Assembly (NCBI RefSeq): GCF_001411555.2
Contig: NC_049906.1
Coordinates: 996,781-1,060,780, forward strand
Source: Juglans regia
Taxonomy: Eukaryota > Streptophyta > Magnoliopsida > Fagales > Juglandaceae
Direction: 5' to 3'
Length of the DNA: 64,000 nt
A program made the translations under genes and the position numbers. Shown in pieces: positions 35,702-47,995 of the stretch. Under the pieces are notes generated by a model. That model searched no databases. It was not told where the DNA came from and saw only the letters and a program-made list of their open reading frames with translations. The stretch's first letter is position 1; every line of letters starts with the position of its first letter.

Positions 35702-38089
35702 CGAGAGGGAAAGGAGAAGTGGTAGGTTTGGGTGGTAAGATGAAGAGACCAGCGAGCTAGGTGGCTGAGTATTGAAAGAGAGAGAGAGTGATGAGTGAAA
35801 GAGAAAAAACGTGAGAGGGAGGAATAGAGAAGTAATAATGGCTTACTGAGAGGAAAAACAACCTGTGCGACGGAGTTGTGCAATGATAGACCTAGAGGTC
35901 GGACAACATTAAGTTCATGATGGCTTCCCTTGTGGGTGACAGTGCTGTTCTGAGAGAGGAAAAGAGATGTGAGAAAAAGAGATGAAAAAAAAAAGAACAG
36001 TGGGGGAGAAGGTCGGACATGGGGTTAAAGGAGTGGCATGTGGGTGAGGGGAGGGTGGTTGGCTAGCTTTTCTGGACTTCATCGTGCCATGGCTGGTGGC
36101 ATCTAACCGGATCTAAAGGTAGGAGGATGGGGCTGCTCTGTTTTAGTGTGGTGAAAACAGAGACCTTTGTGTGATGAACTACAGTGGCACCACTTGTGGG
36201 TTACGGTGATGGCACCACGAGTGGTTGAGGAGAAGGTTGGCATTATCGACGACTCTTGAAGTAGGCGTGGTGAAGCTGTTGAACATGGGTTGCTGCAGTA
36301 GAAGAGTATGGGTCAATAGTAATGTGGGTTGGTGGCTTGTGGAGGTGGAGTAGGCTAGGCCTTGGGTAGTGGCTGGCGACAGCTACGTGGAGGAGTTGCT
36401 TCTCTGAAAACTCAAGCAGCGGCAAACCCAGTTTAGGTTGAAGATGATTTACGTGGAGGGTGTGTGTGTGAAGTGAGTAGCGCGCGCGCGCGTGTGTGTA
36501 TAGTAGCAGAAAACCCTAGTGAAAGAGGAGATGTGCATGGCAAGGAGTCGTGCGTGGCGTGGGGTCTGATTCTTGGTTCTCCCGAGCTTGGGCTTTTTGA
36601 CTCATTCCAAAGTATTTGAGCCCACGTCTAGGATAGTGTATAGAATTAATAAATGGGCTGGACTCGTTAATGTAGTCACAACCATCTCTTTGGTTTAACA
36701 GTATTTCCATGGGTCAATTATTTAATCAACACTAATGGGTCTCGACTCAGCTTCTACAATAATCAAACTTGTTACACAAATTTTTCAGTCCATAACTAGA
36801 TAAAAAATATTCCACCTGATACATAAAATATCAAATGATTTGAACCTAATTATCAAGTCCAATAAGAATCCACATCCTAAAAAAGTAAAATTTTAAACCC
36901 ATAGCTTATCCCAAGAATTAATCGTTAATCTCAAGTGGTCTTTTCATATGTATAACTCAAAAATGTTTAGAATACGAGTTTGATGCTGGGCCTGGGTGTA
37001 GGCTTGTGCAAGAAGCCCGATGGGCTGCTCAACCTGCACGACCCGACTGGGCCCACCCAACAAAAGTCGGGTTCATCGGGTCAAAACTTAAAACGGGTTT
37101 ATAAAGTCGAATCCGTCGAAACCGACAGTCTTTTCTCCCACCACGAAACCCTAGCCACCATCGCGTTTTTCATCGCATTCTCCCTTCTGTTGCTACTTTC
37201 CTAGCCCAGATTAGTTTCTTAAAAGCACTGAAATGTTTCTTACCTCTTCCTTCCGCTCTCTGTTTCACTTTCCACGATTCCAACTGTCTCTTTTTCTAAA
37301 ACCACTCTGTTTTGGTTCTATTTCTCTTCATCAATTTCTTCTCTTTGTTTCTTTTCATTCTTTTTATTCTTTGAAGAAAAGAATATGCTTTTTTTTTCCT
37401 ACTTTCGAAAAGTTGATTTCCTTTTCTTTTCCGCTTGAGGACCTCTTCGATATTGATTTCCTGGTTCTGGAAATGGCTGTATTTTTGTGGGTTTATGGTT
37501 TTTTGGCAATCGTGGAGTATACTTCATTTAAATGATATTGAAATAGCTTCTTCATGTTGCAGAGCTGCCAAAAACCTGCATAGAAAGTGAACTTCTTCAT
37601 GTTGTCTGTTATGAGGCCCATGGGCTGAAGGCTAATGAAGAGGAGAATGGGCCAGATTTGATCAATGCTCTTCTAACCACTCTGATTTACATTTCCATTT
37701 CCATTTACATGCAAGATCATTACATTGTCTCAGGTTTTGGCTAATACTTTCCATGATGATTTTGTTTTTGATGCACTTGTTGAAAAGGTTAGTAAAGGAG
37801 TTCATCATGAATTAGATTTTGGACTTTTTAGATTTTCTTCAGTATTTTTTTGTTAGAAAGCTTCCCTTTTAATGTACTACAGTCTATTTGTATGTAAATG
37901 GTGAAGAAGAAGGTAAACAAGATGCTGGAAGCCACAAGAAAATAGATGCACAGTCGGTGTTTGATAAAAGTCCTCAGATGGAATTGTAAAGGATCTAGTC
38001 AATTTTTAATAGCTTGAATCCAACTTTTTGTATGTCTTCATGGATTCTAAGATCTGAATATGCTCTCAACGTTATTTGTTATTTAATAA
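35702..38089. repeat. Tandem duplication, unit 1
   Basis: This unit repeats at 38090 to about 40425, offset 2388 bases at the junction. Both begin CGAGAGGGAAAGGAGAAGTGG. Matches run the whole length (for example 37231 and 39594, 'atgtttcttacctcttcc'). It includes a purine-rich first half with (CG)n(TG)n at about 36481-36498, then from 36999 the left part of a hAT-type element. Confidence 0.85.
36999..38089. mobile_element. hAT-type element, copy truncated by the duplication junction
   Basis: It starts TAGGCTTGTGCAAGAAGCCCGATGGGC after CCTGGGTG, matching 39360 onward, and stops at the duplication junction without a right end. Confidence 0.7.
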
Positions 38090-40425
38090 CGAGAGGGAAA
38101 GGAGAAGTGGCAAGTTTGGGCGGTGAGGTGAAGACACCAACGAGCTAGGCAGCTGAGCATTGAGAGAGAGAGTGATGAGAGAAAGAGAAATAAAGTGAGA
38201 GGGAGGAACAAAGAAGTAATAGTGGCTTACTGAGAGGAAAAACAACCTGTGCGACGGAGCTGTGCAATGATAGACCTAGAGGTCAGACAACATTAAGTTC
38301 ATGATGGCTTCCCTTGTGGGTGATGGTGTTGTTCTAAAAGAGGAAGAGAGATGTGAGAAAAAGAGATAAAAAAAAAAAAAAAAAAAAAGAACAGTGGGGG
38401 AGACGGTTGGACATGGGGTAATAGGAGTGGCACGTGGGTGAGGGGAGGGTGGTTGGCTGGCGTTTCTGGACTTCATCATGCCATGGCTGGTGGCATCTAA
38501 CCAGATCTAAAGGTAGGAGGATGGGGCTGCTCTGTTTTAGTGTGGTGAAAATAGAGAGCTTTGTGTGATGAACTACGGTGGCATCACTTGTGGGTTACGG
38601 TGATGGCACCACGAGTGGTTGAGGAAAAGGTTGGCGTTATCGGCGACTCTTGAAATAGGTGTGGTGAAGCTGCTGAATGTGGGTTGCGGCTTGTGGAAGT
38701 GGAGTAGGCTAGGCCTTGGGTAGTGGCTAGCGGTAGCTACGTGGCGGAGTTGCTTCACTGAAAACTCAGGCGGCGGCAAACCTAGTTTAGGTTGAAGATG
38801 ATTTACGTGGAGGGTGTGTGTGTGAAGTGAGTAGTGTGCGTGTGTGTGTGTGTAGTAGTAGTAGTAGCAGAAAACCCTAGTGAAAGAGAAGACGTGCATG
38901 GCAAGGAGCCATGCGTGGCGTGGGGTCTGATTCTTGGTTCTCCCGGGCTAAGGCTTTTTGACTCATTCCAAAGTATTTGAGCCCATGTCTAGGATAGTGT
39001 ATAGAATTAATAAATGGGTTGGACTCGTTAATGTAGTCACAATCATCTCTTTGGTTTAACAGTAATTCCAAGGGTCGGTTATTTAATCAACACTAATGGG
39101 TCTTGACTCAGCTTCTACAATAATCAAACTTGTTACACAAATTTTTCGGCCCATAACTAAATAAAAAATACTCCACGTGATCCTTAAAATATCAAATAAT
39201 TTTAACCTAATTATCAGGCCCAATAAGAATCCACATCCTACAAAAGTAAAATTTTAAACCCATAGCCTATCCCAATAATTAATCGTTAATCTCAAGTGGT
39301 CTTTTCATACATATAACCCAAAAATGTTTAGAATGCGGGTTTGATGCTGCTCTTGGGTGTAGGCTTGTGCAAGAAGCTCGATGGGCCGCTCAACCCGCTC
39401 GACCCGATTGGGCCCACCCGACAAAAGTTGGGTTCATCGGGTCAAAACTTAAAAATGGGTTTATAAAGTCGAATCCGTTGAAACCGACAGTCTTTTCTCC
39501 CACTACGAAACCCTAGCCACCATTATGTTTTTCGTTGCATTTTCCCTTCTGTTGCTACTTTCCTGGCTCAGGTTAGTTTCTTAAAAGCACTGAAATGTTT
39601 CTTACCTCTTCCTTCCGCTCTCTGTTTCACTTTCCACGATTCCAACTGTCACTTCTTCTAAAACCACTCTGTTTTGGTTCGATTTCTCGTCATCCATTTC
39701 TTCTCTTTGTTTCTTTTCATTCTTTTTATTCTTTGAAGAAAAGAATATGCGTTTTTTTCCTATTTTCGAAAAGTTGATTTCCTTTTCTTTTCTGCTTGAG
39801 GACCTCTTCGATATTGATTTCCTGGTTCTGGAAATGGTTGTATTTGTGGGTTTATGGTTTTTTGGCAATCGTGGAGTATACTTCGTTTAAATGATGCTGA
39901 AATAGCTTCTTCATGTTGCGGAGCTGCCTGAAACCTGCTTAGAAAGTGAACTTCTTCATGTTGTCTGTTATGAGGCCCGTGGGTTGATGGCTAATGAAGA
40001 GGGGAATGGGCCAGATTTGATCAATTCTCTTCTATCCACTCTGATTTACATTTACATTTCCATTTACATGCAAGATCATAACATTGTCTCAGGTTTTGGC
40101 TAATACTTTCCATGTTGATTTTGTTTTTGCTACAGTTGGTGAAAAGGTCAGTAAAGGAGTTCATCATGAATTAGATTTTTGACTTTTTTGATTTTCTTCA
40201 GTATTTTTTTGTTGGAAACCTTCCCTTTTAATGTACTACAGTCTATTTGTAATGTAAATGGTGAAGAAGAAGGTAAGCAAATGTTGGAAGCACAAGAAAA
40301 TAGATGCACAGCCGATGTTTGATAAAAGTCCTCAAATGGAATCGTAAAGGATCTAGTCGATTTTTAATAGCTTGAATCCAACTTTTTGTATGTCTTATTG
40401 GATTCTAAGATCTGAATATACTCTC
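38090..40425. repeat. Tandem duplication, unit 2
   Basis: Second copy of 35702-38089, with small deletions (about 40 bases lost near 38680 relative to 36285-36330), a longer poly-A run at 38369 and scattered substitutions. It contains the left part of the complete hAT-type element that starts at 39360. Confidence 0.85.
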
Positions 40426-40626
40426 AACGTTGTTTATTTTTTATTTTTTATAATTTCTTAACTATTGTTATTATTTATTGAGAAAGTGACTAAGAATACA
40501 AACAACCAAAAAAAAAAAAAAAAAGAAAGGAAAAAAACCCCACTGACCCGACTTGCACAATAACCGGTCAGGTTGGACCGAGTCTAGACCGGTTAAATGG
40601 CATCGGGTTACAGGCCTACTTGGGTG
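39352..40626. mobile_element. hAT-type non-autonomous element (39360-40618) with 8-bp target duplication
   Basis: CTTGGGTG flanks both sides (39352-39359, 40619-40626). The ends are TAGGCTTGTGCAAG and GGGTTACAGGCCTA (inverse TAGGCCTGTAACCC). No transposase is inside. The interior looks like gene DNA: an 'aaaccctagccacc' leader-type stretch near 39507 and an exon-like frame near 39920. Confidence 0.88.
39920..40050 (+). pseudogene. Possible captured exon inside the hAT element
   Basis: After a 'tgttgcgg' that corresponds to 'tgttgcag' in the other copy (37554-37561), both copies keep an open frame: LP(K/E)TC(I/L)ESELLHVVCYEA and GL.ANEE.NGPDLIN.LL. Differences between the copies are partly silent or conservative. 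I do not recognise the source gene. A captured gene piece is an inference; it could be chance. Confidence 0.3.
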
Positions 40627-41500
40627 TTTCAAGCTAGCTAGCCAAACTTCGGCTTATTTTATCTATAGCTAGCTCACTACAAAATGCCGACAATTTTTAC
40701 CTCAAATTAGCTAAATCTCTCATTGCTAAACCAATGTCACCGCTCTTAGAAAATGTTTTGAACCCCAACCCCAGATCAGTTCATATCTCACTAAAAATAA
40801 AAAGCAGTTGTCAGGTTTTTTAATCATGAGAAGTTAAACCATGGTTTAAGATGCTTGGTTTGGTGAAGGATGACGTAAATAGATGTCAAATAAATATTTA
40901 TGATGCAGTGCCTTTTTTTTACCTCTATGTTATAAGGTGCAGTACATATGCTCCTGTACGTCTGTTTTTGATGTTGTACTGCAAAAATAATATATGCAAA
41001 CCATATACGAAACCGTGCATGAATGCGACCTTGATGATCTATGTACCCTCAATTTCTTCATTCCTCTCTCTTAATTAGCAGCGCTCCATCTTCAAGTACT
41101 ACTGTTTTTGACCTCCAACATAATCTCTCTTTTAGTTCGATCTGTGCCCTAGTAACATCTGATCATGTATTCCTGTATATTATAAAATGCCAATCATCAG
41201 AAAAAAACCAAGTGGGATCGATCGATATATGAGTAATATTTTTGGGTTTATATAGCCGGATTAAGCCTTTATCTCTCTGCAAGCGGCCCGATGGCCGAAG
41301 ACTGCTGGCAATTAAGCTGATTTAGTGTACGTACTAAGGTCCAAGGGGTGATTACACTCATGGTAAGTTATTCGTGCCAGAGAAATTAATTAATAGTACT
41401 TATTATATATCTATCCATATATGCATTGATGTACTAGAAGAGAAGATGATGATCGATGCAGATTGGTGATCGATATTCTTTGTTTGCAATTATAGCATCA

Positions 41501-41531
<31 letters not shown>

Positions 41532-41959
41532 GCATTCGGATACGGCTAGCTTGCCTCCTGCATGTTGGAAACAAATATAACAGGACATCTCCTGTTATAA
41601 AATCTAAAGGCTACTGATCTCTTATGTGCCCAACACTTTTCATTGCAAGCCGTTGCGTGAAGTGTAATTTGGACGCGAAAGATCAGAGCAAGCAAAGAAA
41701 TAGAAAAAAAGCAAAGACATTGAATTTTATAACAGGAGAGGAGATGTCCCTATATGCATTCTATTTCCCTGTAAAAACACTACTCCGCATGTATGAACAT
41801 TTGCAGATGCTTTTTTCTTATATTCATGAGCTGACTGCATACATTATTGCTTCGAATAATATTTAATTTGTTTTGTCAAGTATCCAATGAGTATTACCAG
41901 ATCGATCCAAGCTGTCAAATGGCCCGCTATATATACGATACTCAACTGTCAAGAGTCAA

Positions 41960-42021
<62 letters not shown>

Positions 42022-42442
42022 CTCTCTCTCTCTCTCTCTGCCACTTCTTCTTTGGTCGATCATGGCTGTGGAATGGCCCGATTCTAAAGGGATTTCAAAA
42101 GTTTATCATGATCATCATAAGTGTGCCCCAAAAATCAGGCACTGCGCATGCTAGGTGTCCTGACATTAGATCAGAAAGCTAAATGCAGGGTCTAGTGGGT
42201 CATAAGTACTTTGTTCACTTCCCATCCGCACATGCATGCATTTTCTTTTTGAGTGGCTCTACATGAGCCACAGGCGCTCCCAACAGTGGATTATTATTGT
42301 TTTTTCAAGAAAAATACTATTTCTTTACCGAATTGTATTTTTTTAATTTATTTTTTACTTAATAAATAAAGAAGTTTTTTTTAAATGAATTTGTGATTTT
42401 TTTATATTTTTTAAAAATATTTTAAGTGTTTAAAAATGATTG

Positions 42443-42475
<33 letters not shown>

Positions 42476-42609
42476 GAAAAAAAAAAAACATTTGCGGATT
42501 CTCGTAGTGGCCCATGGGTGTAACAGTTTTCTTTTTTTAATGTATTTTTGTAAGAGTTTTTGTAATGTTTAAAAAACATTTCTCTTTTTAGCATTTCTCT
42601 TTTTTTTTT
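40627..42609. other. Non-coding stretch with compound microsatellites
   Basis: (TA)n at about 41507-41531, a (CT)n(TA)n(CT)n compound tract at 41963-42040, and poly-A at 42446-42488. No gene is recognised. Confidence 0.5.
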
Positions 42610-42785
42610 TTAAGTATGTTTGGATATAAAAATACTCTTAATTTATTTTATTATTATAATTTTTTTAAAATTTTTATATAAAATATAATAAATAATTCAA
42701 AATTTTAAAATAATAATAATATTAAAAAATAATATTTTATTAAATTTATTTAAAATTATTTCCTATCATCTAATTTCAACGTCTT
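42610..42785. mobile_element. GATGAGAT-family element, weak copy
   Basis: It holds the core 'tttttatataaaatataataaataattcaaa', 'aataatattttattaaatttatttaaaattatttcctatcatct'; the GATGAGAT ends are eroded. Confidence 0.5.
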
Positions 42786-43321
42786 AATCACATTTGTTCA
42801 ATTACTGTACAAGTCGTTTGTTTCGATATATGTGATCTACGGCTCCCACCACGTGGCTTTTATTATATTAATTAACTTTTCTTCTGAGGGAAGGTATGTG
42901 ATCAGGCTTGTCATTTAACTAATCATGCAGATAACTTTTTCTTTTTTTTTTTTCTTTTTCAAGAAGACGACGATTAAGTATGGATGCCTAACAGTCAACG
43001 TTCTTTGAAAAAAGTTAGCCGAAGGAATTGTACCTATGGGTAAAAAAAACATTCCATCTCTCTTTCATTAAATCATGTCGTTCCTTATCGTGACGTGGAT
43101 GGAACGCAACAGCTGGCCACTCCTATGAATTATGAATTCTTATATATAAAAGATTCCGAACAAGGTTCCAAAATTGGGATAAATTAATATAATTTGAACC
43201 ATCATGCACATTATCGATTATGATCAGAAAGAATCATGGGCATATAAAACAACCAACATATGTTTATTATATTCCATCCAACAGTATATATAAAAAGTAG
43301 CGTGGACACATTATAAACATT

Positions 43322-43433
43322 GAGAAATGATATTCACGCAAATAAATTAATTTTTTAATTATAGATTTAACTCTTTTTCAAAACGACTGTACGATGTTTA
43401 TGCATTCCACGATTGTACGTAATATTATTCATA
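43322..43433. mobile_element. Foldback MITE (family 'gactgtacg'), internally deleted
   Basis: 'gagaaatgatattcacgc' on the left and 'ctctttttcaaaacgactgtacgatgtttatgcattccacgattgtacg' on the right match the complete copy at 46866-47039. Confidence 0.55.
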
Positions 43434-43630
43434 AATATTAGATAAACGGAATTTGAAGATAAAGTTAGCCAAGATCAACATGAGTATGATCTTTCAAGTT
43501 TTTATTCAAATTTGAGAGGCTCAAGTTGGAGAGAGATACATGACCAAATAAGTGAGGTACACGTAACAATATTAAATGCTTAATAAATATTGTAGGGCTT
43601 AGTCCATAAAACTCTCTCTCCAAGTACTTG

Positions 43631-44230
43631 GAGAGGTTCTCAAGCTCAAGTAAGAGGGTGAGGAGATCTTCATCCTCGTCATATTCCATGATTTTCAAAT
43701 GAATGGATTCTAAAATCAATCTTTCAGTCTTACGGTATAACTTGGAGTTGGAGAGGTTCTCAAGCTCAAGTAAGAGGGTGAGGAGATCTTCATCCTCGTC
43801 ATATTCCATGATTTTCAAATGAATGGATTCTAAAATCAATCTTTCTGGTCTTACGGTATAACTTGGAGTTGGAGAGGTTCTCAAGCTCAAGTAAGAGGGT
43901 GAGGAGATCTTCATCCTCGTCATATTCCATGATTTTCAAATGAATGGATTCTAAAATCAATCTTTCTAGTCTTACGGTATAACTTGGAGTTGGAGAGGTT
44001 CTCAAGCTCAAGTAAGAGGGTGAGGAGATCTTCATCCTCGTCATATTCCATGATTTTCAAATGAATGGATTCTAAAATAAATCTTTCTGGTCTTACGGTA
44101 TAACTTGGAGTTGGAGAGGTTCTCAAGCTCAAGTAAGAGGGTGAGGAGATCTTCATCCTCGTCATATTCCATGATTTTCAAATGAATGGATTCTAAAATC
44201 AATCTTTCTGGTCTTACGGTATAACTTGGA
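43631..44230. repeat. 121-bp tandem array, five copies
   Basis: 'gagaggttct' recurs at 43631, 43751, 43872, 43993 and 44114, so the period is 120, then 121 three times. Units are nearly identical. On the minus strand each reads ESIHLKIMEYDEDEDLLTLL and a Leu/Glu-rich tail, but 121 is not a multiple of three, so the frame moves at every unit. I do not recognise the protein motif. Confidence 0.9.
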
Positions 44231-44399
44231 GATTGGTCAAGTTTGCGCCCATATATGTGCTCTAAGCTATAAGTAATATACAAATACATGAACATTAAAG
44301 AACAGGTACATGTATATGCATGCAATGGTTGCTTGATTAAAGAACAAATCTTGCGAAAGGCATCGTAATTAATTTGATTTTAACGTGCAAGTCATTAAG

Positions 44400-44593
44400 G
44401 CCCCTGATTGGATTTAGAGATGGTTTTATTTCATCTCATCTCATCATTATAATTTTTTTAAATTTTCACACAAAATATAATAAACAATTTAACTTTTTTA
44501 AATTTCAAAGCAATAATAATATTAAGAAATAATATTTTAATAATTTTTATTCAACTCATTTAAAATCATCTCATCCCACTATCCAAACCAGCC
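44400..44593. mobile_element. GATGAGAT-family foldback element
   Basis: It starts 'cccctgattggatttagagatgg..tttcatctcatctcatcat' and ends 'ttaaaatcatctcatcccactatccaaaccag'. Core sequence is near identical to 47996-48195. Confidence 0.8.
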
Positions 44594-44940
44594 CATATTA
44601 TAATGCTAAACATACTTTATGCTTATAATTTTGTTTATAAGATAGTACTTTTGGCCCCAAAATTTTAAGGTGGATGTTTAGTTGTATTAATTAATTTGCA
44701 AGTAGTGGAAACTTCATCAGGCTATTGGCTGGTCATGATTACACCCTGGATTTATTAACTTAAGAGATCTACTTTAACTACAAACAGATCTAACAAAAAT
44801 TAATTTACAAACTGATGTTACTTAATTTTATATGTTAATTAAATTGTAAAGTTTATTTTATTATAAAATAAATCTAACATATTTTATGAAGGCATGCCAA
44901 TGTATAAATTTATTTTTATGTGATCTATTTGTAACCATAA

Positions 44941-45387
44941 TGTAACGCTCAAATGGAAGATACAAATCATATGACCTATACTCTAAAATGACTAGTCAAA
45001 AATATAATTGAGTTCTCATTGGAACCTAATAAAGAACAAGAATTTTTCATTTTCAAATAATGTGAGATCACATTCACCACATACCCTTATCATTATCATA
45101 TAGGGTATCACAATCTCCCTCCCTTAAATTCTCGATATCTTTGTCATGTTTGTCTGTTGTAAGTGGTAAGGCTCAAGTCCCATATTTTTTGTTGGGATAG
45201 ACTCTGATACTATTTGTAATGCTCCAATTAAAGGCCCAAAATACATGATCTATATTCTAAAAGGACAATCAATAATACAATTAGAGCCTTATTAGAATCT
45301 TATAAAGAGTAAAAATTTTTCCTTCTCAAATAATATAAAATTTTATTCACTACTTATCATTATTTTTATCATATGGAAGGTTACGCA
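44941..45387 (-). mobile_element. TRIM-like mini LTR retrotransposon
   Basis: Two direct repeats of about 172 bases, 44941-45112 and 45215-45387, begin TGTAA(C/T)GCTC; the first ends GGGTATCACA, giving TG...CA. The interior is only about 102 bases. Read on the minus strand it has, next to the high-coordinate LTR, TAGTATCAGAGTC, close to the initiator-Met-tRNA primer site, and next to the low-coordinate LTR a purine tract GGGAGGGAGA. CATAA beside both ends may be a target duplication. There is no coding capacity, as expected for TRIMs. Confidence 0.75.
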
Positions 45388-45570
45388 TAACACTTCTTTT
45401 AATAGTTTATGCAATTTATTTATCCCATATTTTAAGGTGCATATATAATTTATTATTTAAACCTAGGGTGACTTGCAGATAGGGCGACTTGCAGATATGG
45501 GACTAGGATACGAGCTTGTACATCAATTCTTGTTTACTAATGGGATACGCGCGTCTCTGAAAAGTTCATC

Positions 45571-45578
45571 CTATAAAT
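45571..45578 (+). promoter_or_regulatory. Putative TATA box of laccase B
   Basis: TATAAATA lies 55 bases before the ATG; the downstream leader shares 'gccagctgaaagtc' with laccase A. Confidence 0.5.
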
Positions 45579-46865
45579 AAAGCTAAATGCCAGCTGAAAG
45601 TCGTTGAAGAAAGTCTGGTGGCAGATATGGAACTAAGCAAGATAGGCTTGAGCCTGGGTTTCCTATGCTTTTTCTTTTTGCATGGAGTTCTGGCTTGCAG
45701 TACTCGCAAAGTCCACCACTACAGCTTTATTGTAAGTACCGTCCATTATGATGCTATGTTCGTAATATATTTCTTATGAATGGAGGAGCGTGGCACGGTT
45801 TGATGCAGAAATGTTCTAATTATGGGCGTGGACCGAGGGTTTGATGCAGAGATTTCGATATCTGTGTGCGCGTGCGCGCGCGTGCTTGTTTGTTTGTTTG
45901 TTAATATGCTGCATTGTGCTGGATCTGGTCGCAGGTGAGCGAGACGAATTTTACAAGGCTATGTATCACAAAGAGCATGTTGACTGTAAATGGCCAATGG
46001 CCTGGCCCAACAATCCAAGTTCGCAAAGGAGATACTGCATTTGTCCAGGTTCACAATCACGGCAAATATGGTATTACTATTCACTGGTAACGACGTGACT
46101 CGCTCAGCCTTTCTCTTCCCTTGGATATTGTCGCTGATCACATTTTATTTCTTTGGATTTACTTCTTTTTTCTCAAAAGGTTTCTTCAGTTTGAACAGAA
46201 ATCATGTCCGTTTTTAGAGTAAAGGAAGCTTCGGCTTGCATTACGACCCTGAAAAGGAATGCATTCATGATTGTCCAAACTAAAGTTTCAGGAAAACTAA
46301 GATAAAACTTGTGTATTAATGTAGGCACGGAGTGAAGCAGCCAAGAAATCCATGGTCGGATGGTCCTGAGAACGTCACACAGTGCCCTATTCAACCGGGA
46401 AAAAGCTTCATTTATGAGGTTACATTTACAGACGAAGTAGGAACAGTTTGGTGGCATGCCCACAGTGACTGGTCCCGAGCAACAGTCCACGGTGCCATTG
46501 TCATCTTACCTGCAAGGGGAACCACTTACCCTTTTCGCAAACCCGATGCCGAAAAAGTGCTTGTACTCGGTATAAAAATCAATATTTAAGAGATAATATT
46601 AGTACTATTGACCATATCATACTTACACATGAAAGGAATTGACCCCATATATTTTTTTGCAACACAAAAACTGTTAATGAGTCTATTTATCTAATTTTTC
46701 CTCTTTATATTTTGTACTCGTGCAGGGGAATGGTACAATGGAGATCTCAAGGAAATAATTGATAAGGCAACTGAAAGCGGTGCTCCTCCAGAAGAATCCA
46801 CTGCCTACACCATCAATGGCCAACCAGGATTCCCAAATAATTGCTCCAAGGGTACCCAAATATAT

Positions 46866-47039
46866 GAGAAATAATAGTTGTAGTCGTGAGTACATAAGTG
46901 TCGTACAATCACTTTGAAAAAAGTAAATAAAAATAGGACTTATATTAAAAAAATTAATTTTTTTAATAGTGAACTTCACTCTTTTTCAAAATGACTGTAC
47001 GGTACTTATGCATTCCACGATTATAAGTAGCATTACTCA
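46866..47039. mobile_element. Foldback MITE (family 'gactgtacg') in laccase B intron 4
   Basis: The left arm 'cgtgagtacataagtgtcgtacaatcactttgaaaaaagt' pairs with the right arm 'actctttttcaaaatgactgtacggtacttatgcattccacg'. Relatives lie at 43322-43433 and 50405-50572. Confidence 0.75.
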
Positions 47040-47995
47040 AAATATATCTATAGTACTTATACTAGAATTTATATCATTGTGAAATGAAAACATATATATA
47101 TATATATTGATGATCAATTAAATCATGTTGATTAAAAATATTTAAACAGATAAAGAAAAGTAGAATTTAATTATTTATATTATATTTTTAACGTAATCGA
47201 ATTTTTGCTTTGCAGAAACAACATATCGCTTACAAGTTCAACACGGCAAGACATATCTTCTACGTCTAGTAAATGCCGTGATGAATGAAGAAATGTTCTT
47301 TGGAATCGCAAACCACAAGATCACAGTTGTGGCCCAAGATGGTGCATACATAAAACCCATAACCACAGATTACATCATGACAAGTCCCGGACAAACCATG
47401 GACATCCTGCTCATTGCAAACCAACCTCCGAGTCATTATTACATAGCTGGGAGTCCTTTCTTCGATGCCGGTTTTATTGCTACATACGACAGTTCAAACA
47501 CTTCTGCGATTCTCGAGTATACCGGCAATTTCGCTCCTCCAGCCTCTCCACCATATCCTTCCCTTCCAAATATACGGAACAGGGCTGCTGCAGACAACTT
47601 CACAAAACGTATAAGGGCATTGGCAAGTCGTGCACACCCCGTTAATGTCCCCAAAAAAATTGACACAAAAATATTCATGACGGTTGGTCTAAACGAGATG
47701 TTTTGCGCTAATGCATCATGTGGGGGTCCAAATGGTAATAAGCTGTCATCAAGCTTAAACAACATCAGTTTCGTGACCTCAACCATTGATATACTGCAAG
47801 CGTATTACAGGTACGTACGTATGTATATAATCCATGGTATTTGGCAATTACTTTATTTATTTATTTATTTATTTTGTCTTTTGTAATAGGTTAATTTACT
47901 TGATCTTATCACATAAGACTCTGCACCCAATATCACTGAATTTACATTACCTCTTAGAAAATAGTAATTTAATCTCGTTATGGGAAAGAGTCAGC

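Noticed and set aside
34013..36540. A full LTR retrotransposon starting at TGTAACGTCACGG
   Set aside because: No second LTR, primer site or coding domain could be found; kept only as a low-confidence note.
6594..41925. Motif 'caagctg..caaatggccc' seen near 6594, 17602 and 41907
   Set aside because: Only about 20 bases are shared and the flanks differ; too short to call a repeat or small-RNA site by eye.
41847..42182. 111-codon frame with Leu-Ser and Ile-Tyr runs
   Set aside because: It is the translation of a compound (CT)n(TA)n microsatellite.
43631..44230. CRISPR-like regular repeats
   Set aside because: The whole 121-base unit is repeated with no unique spacers, and the genome is a plant's.
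43465..44325. Several overlapping minus-strand frames sharing YDEDEDLLTLLLELENL
   Set aside because: They arise from the 121-bp array in shifting frames; no single gene model joins them.
45841..46098. Plus-strand frame through laccase B exon 2
   Set aside because: It is the wrong frame of the laccase exon and runs through the intron; this is what the extra T would make the ribosome read.
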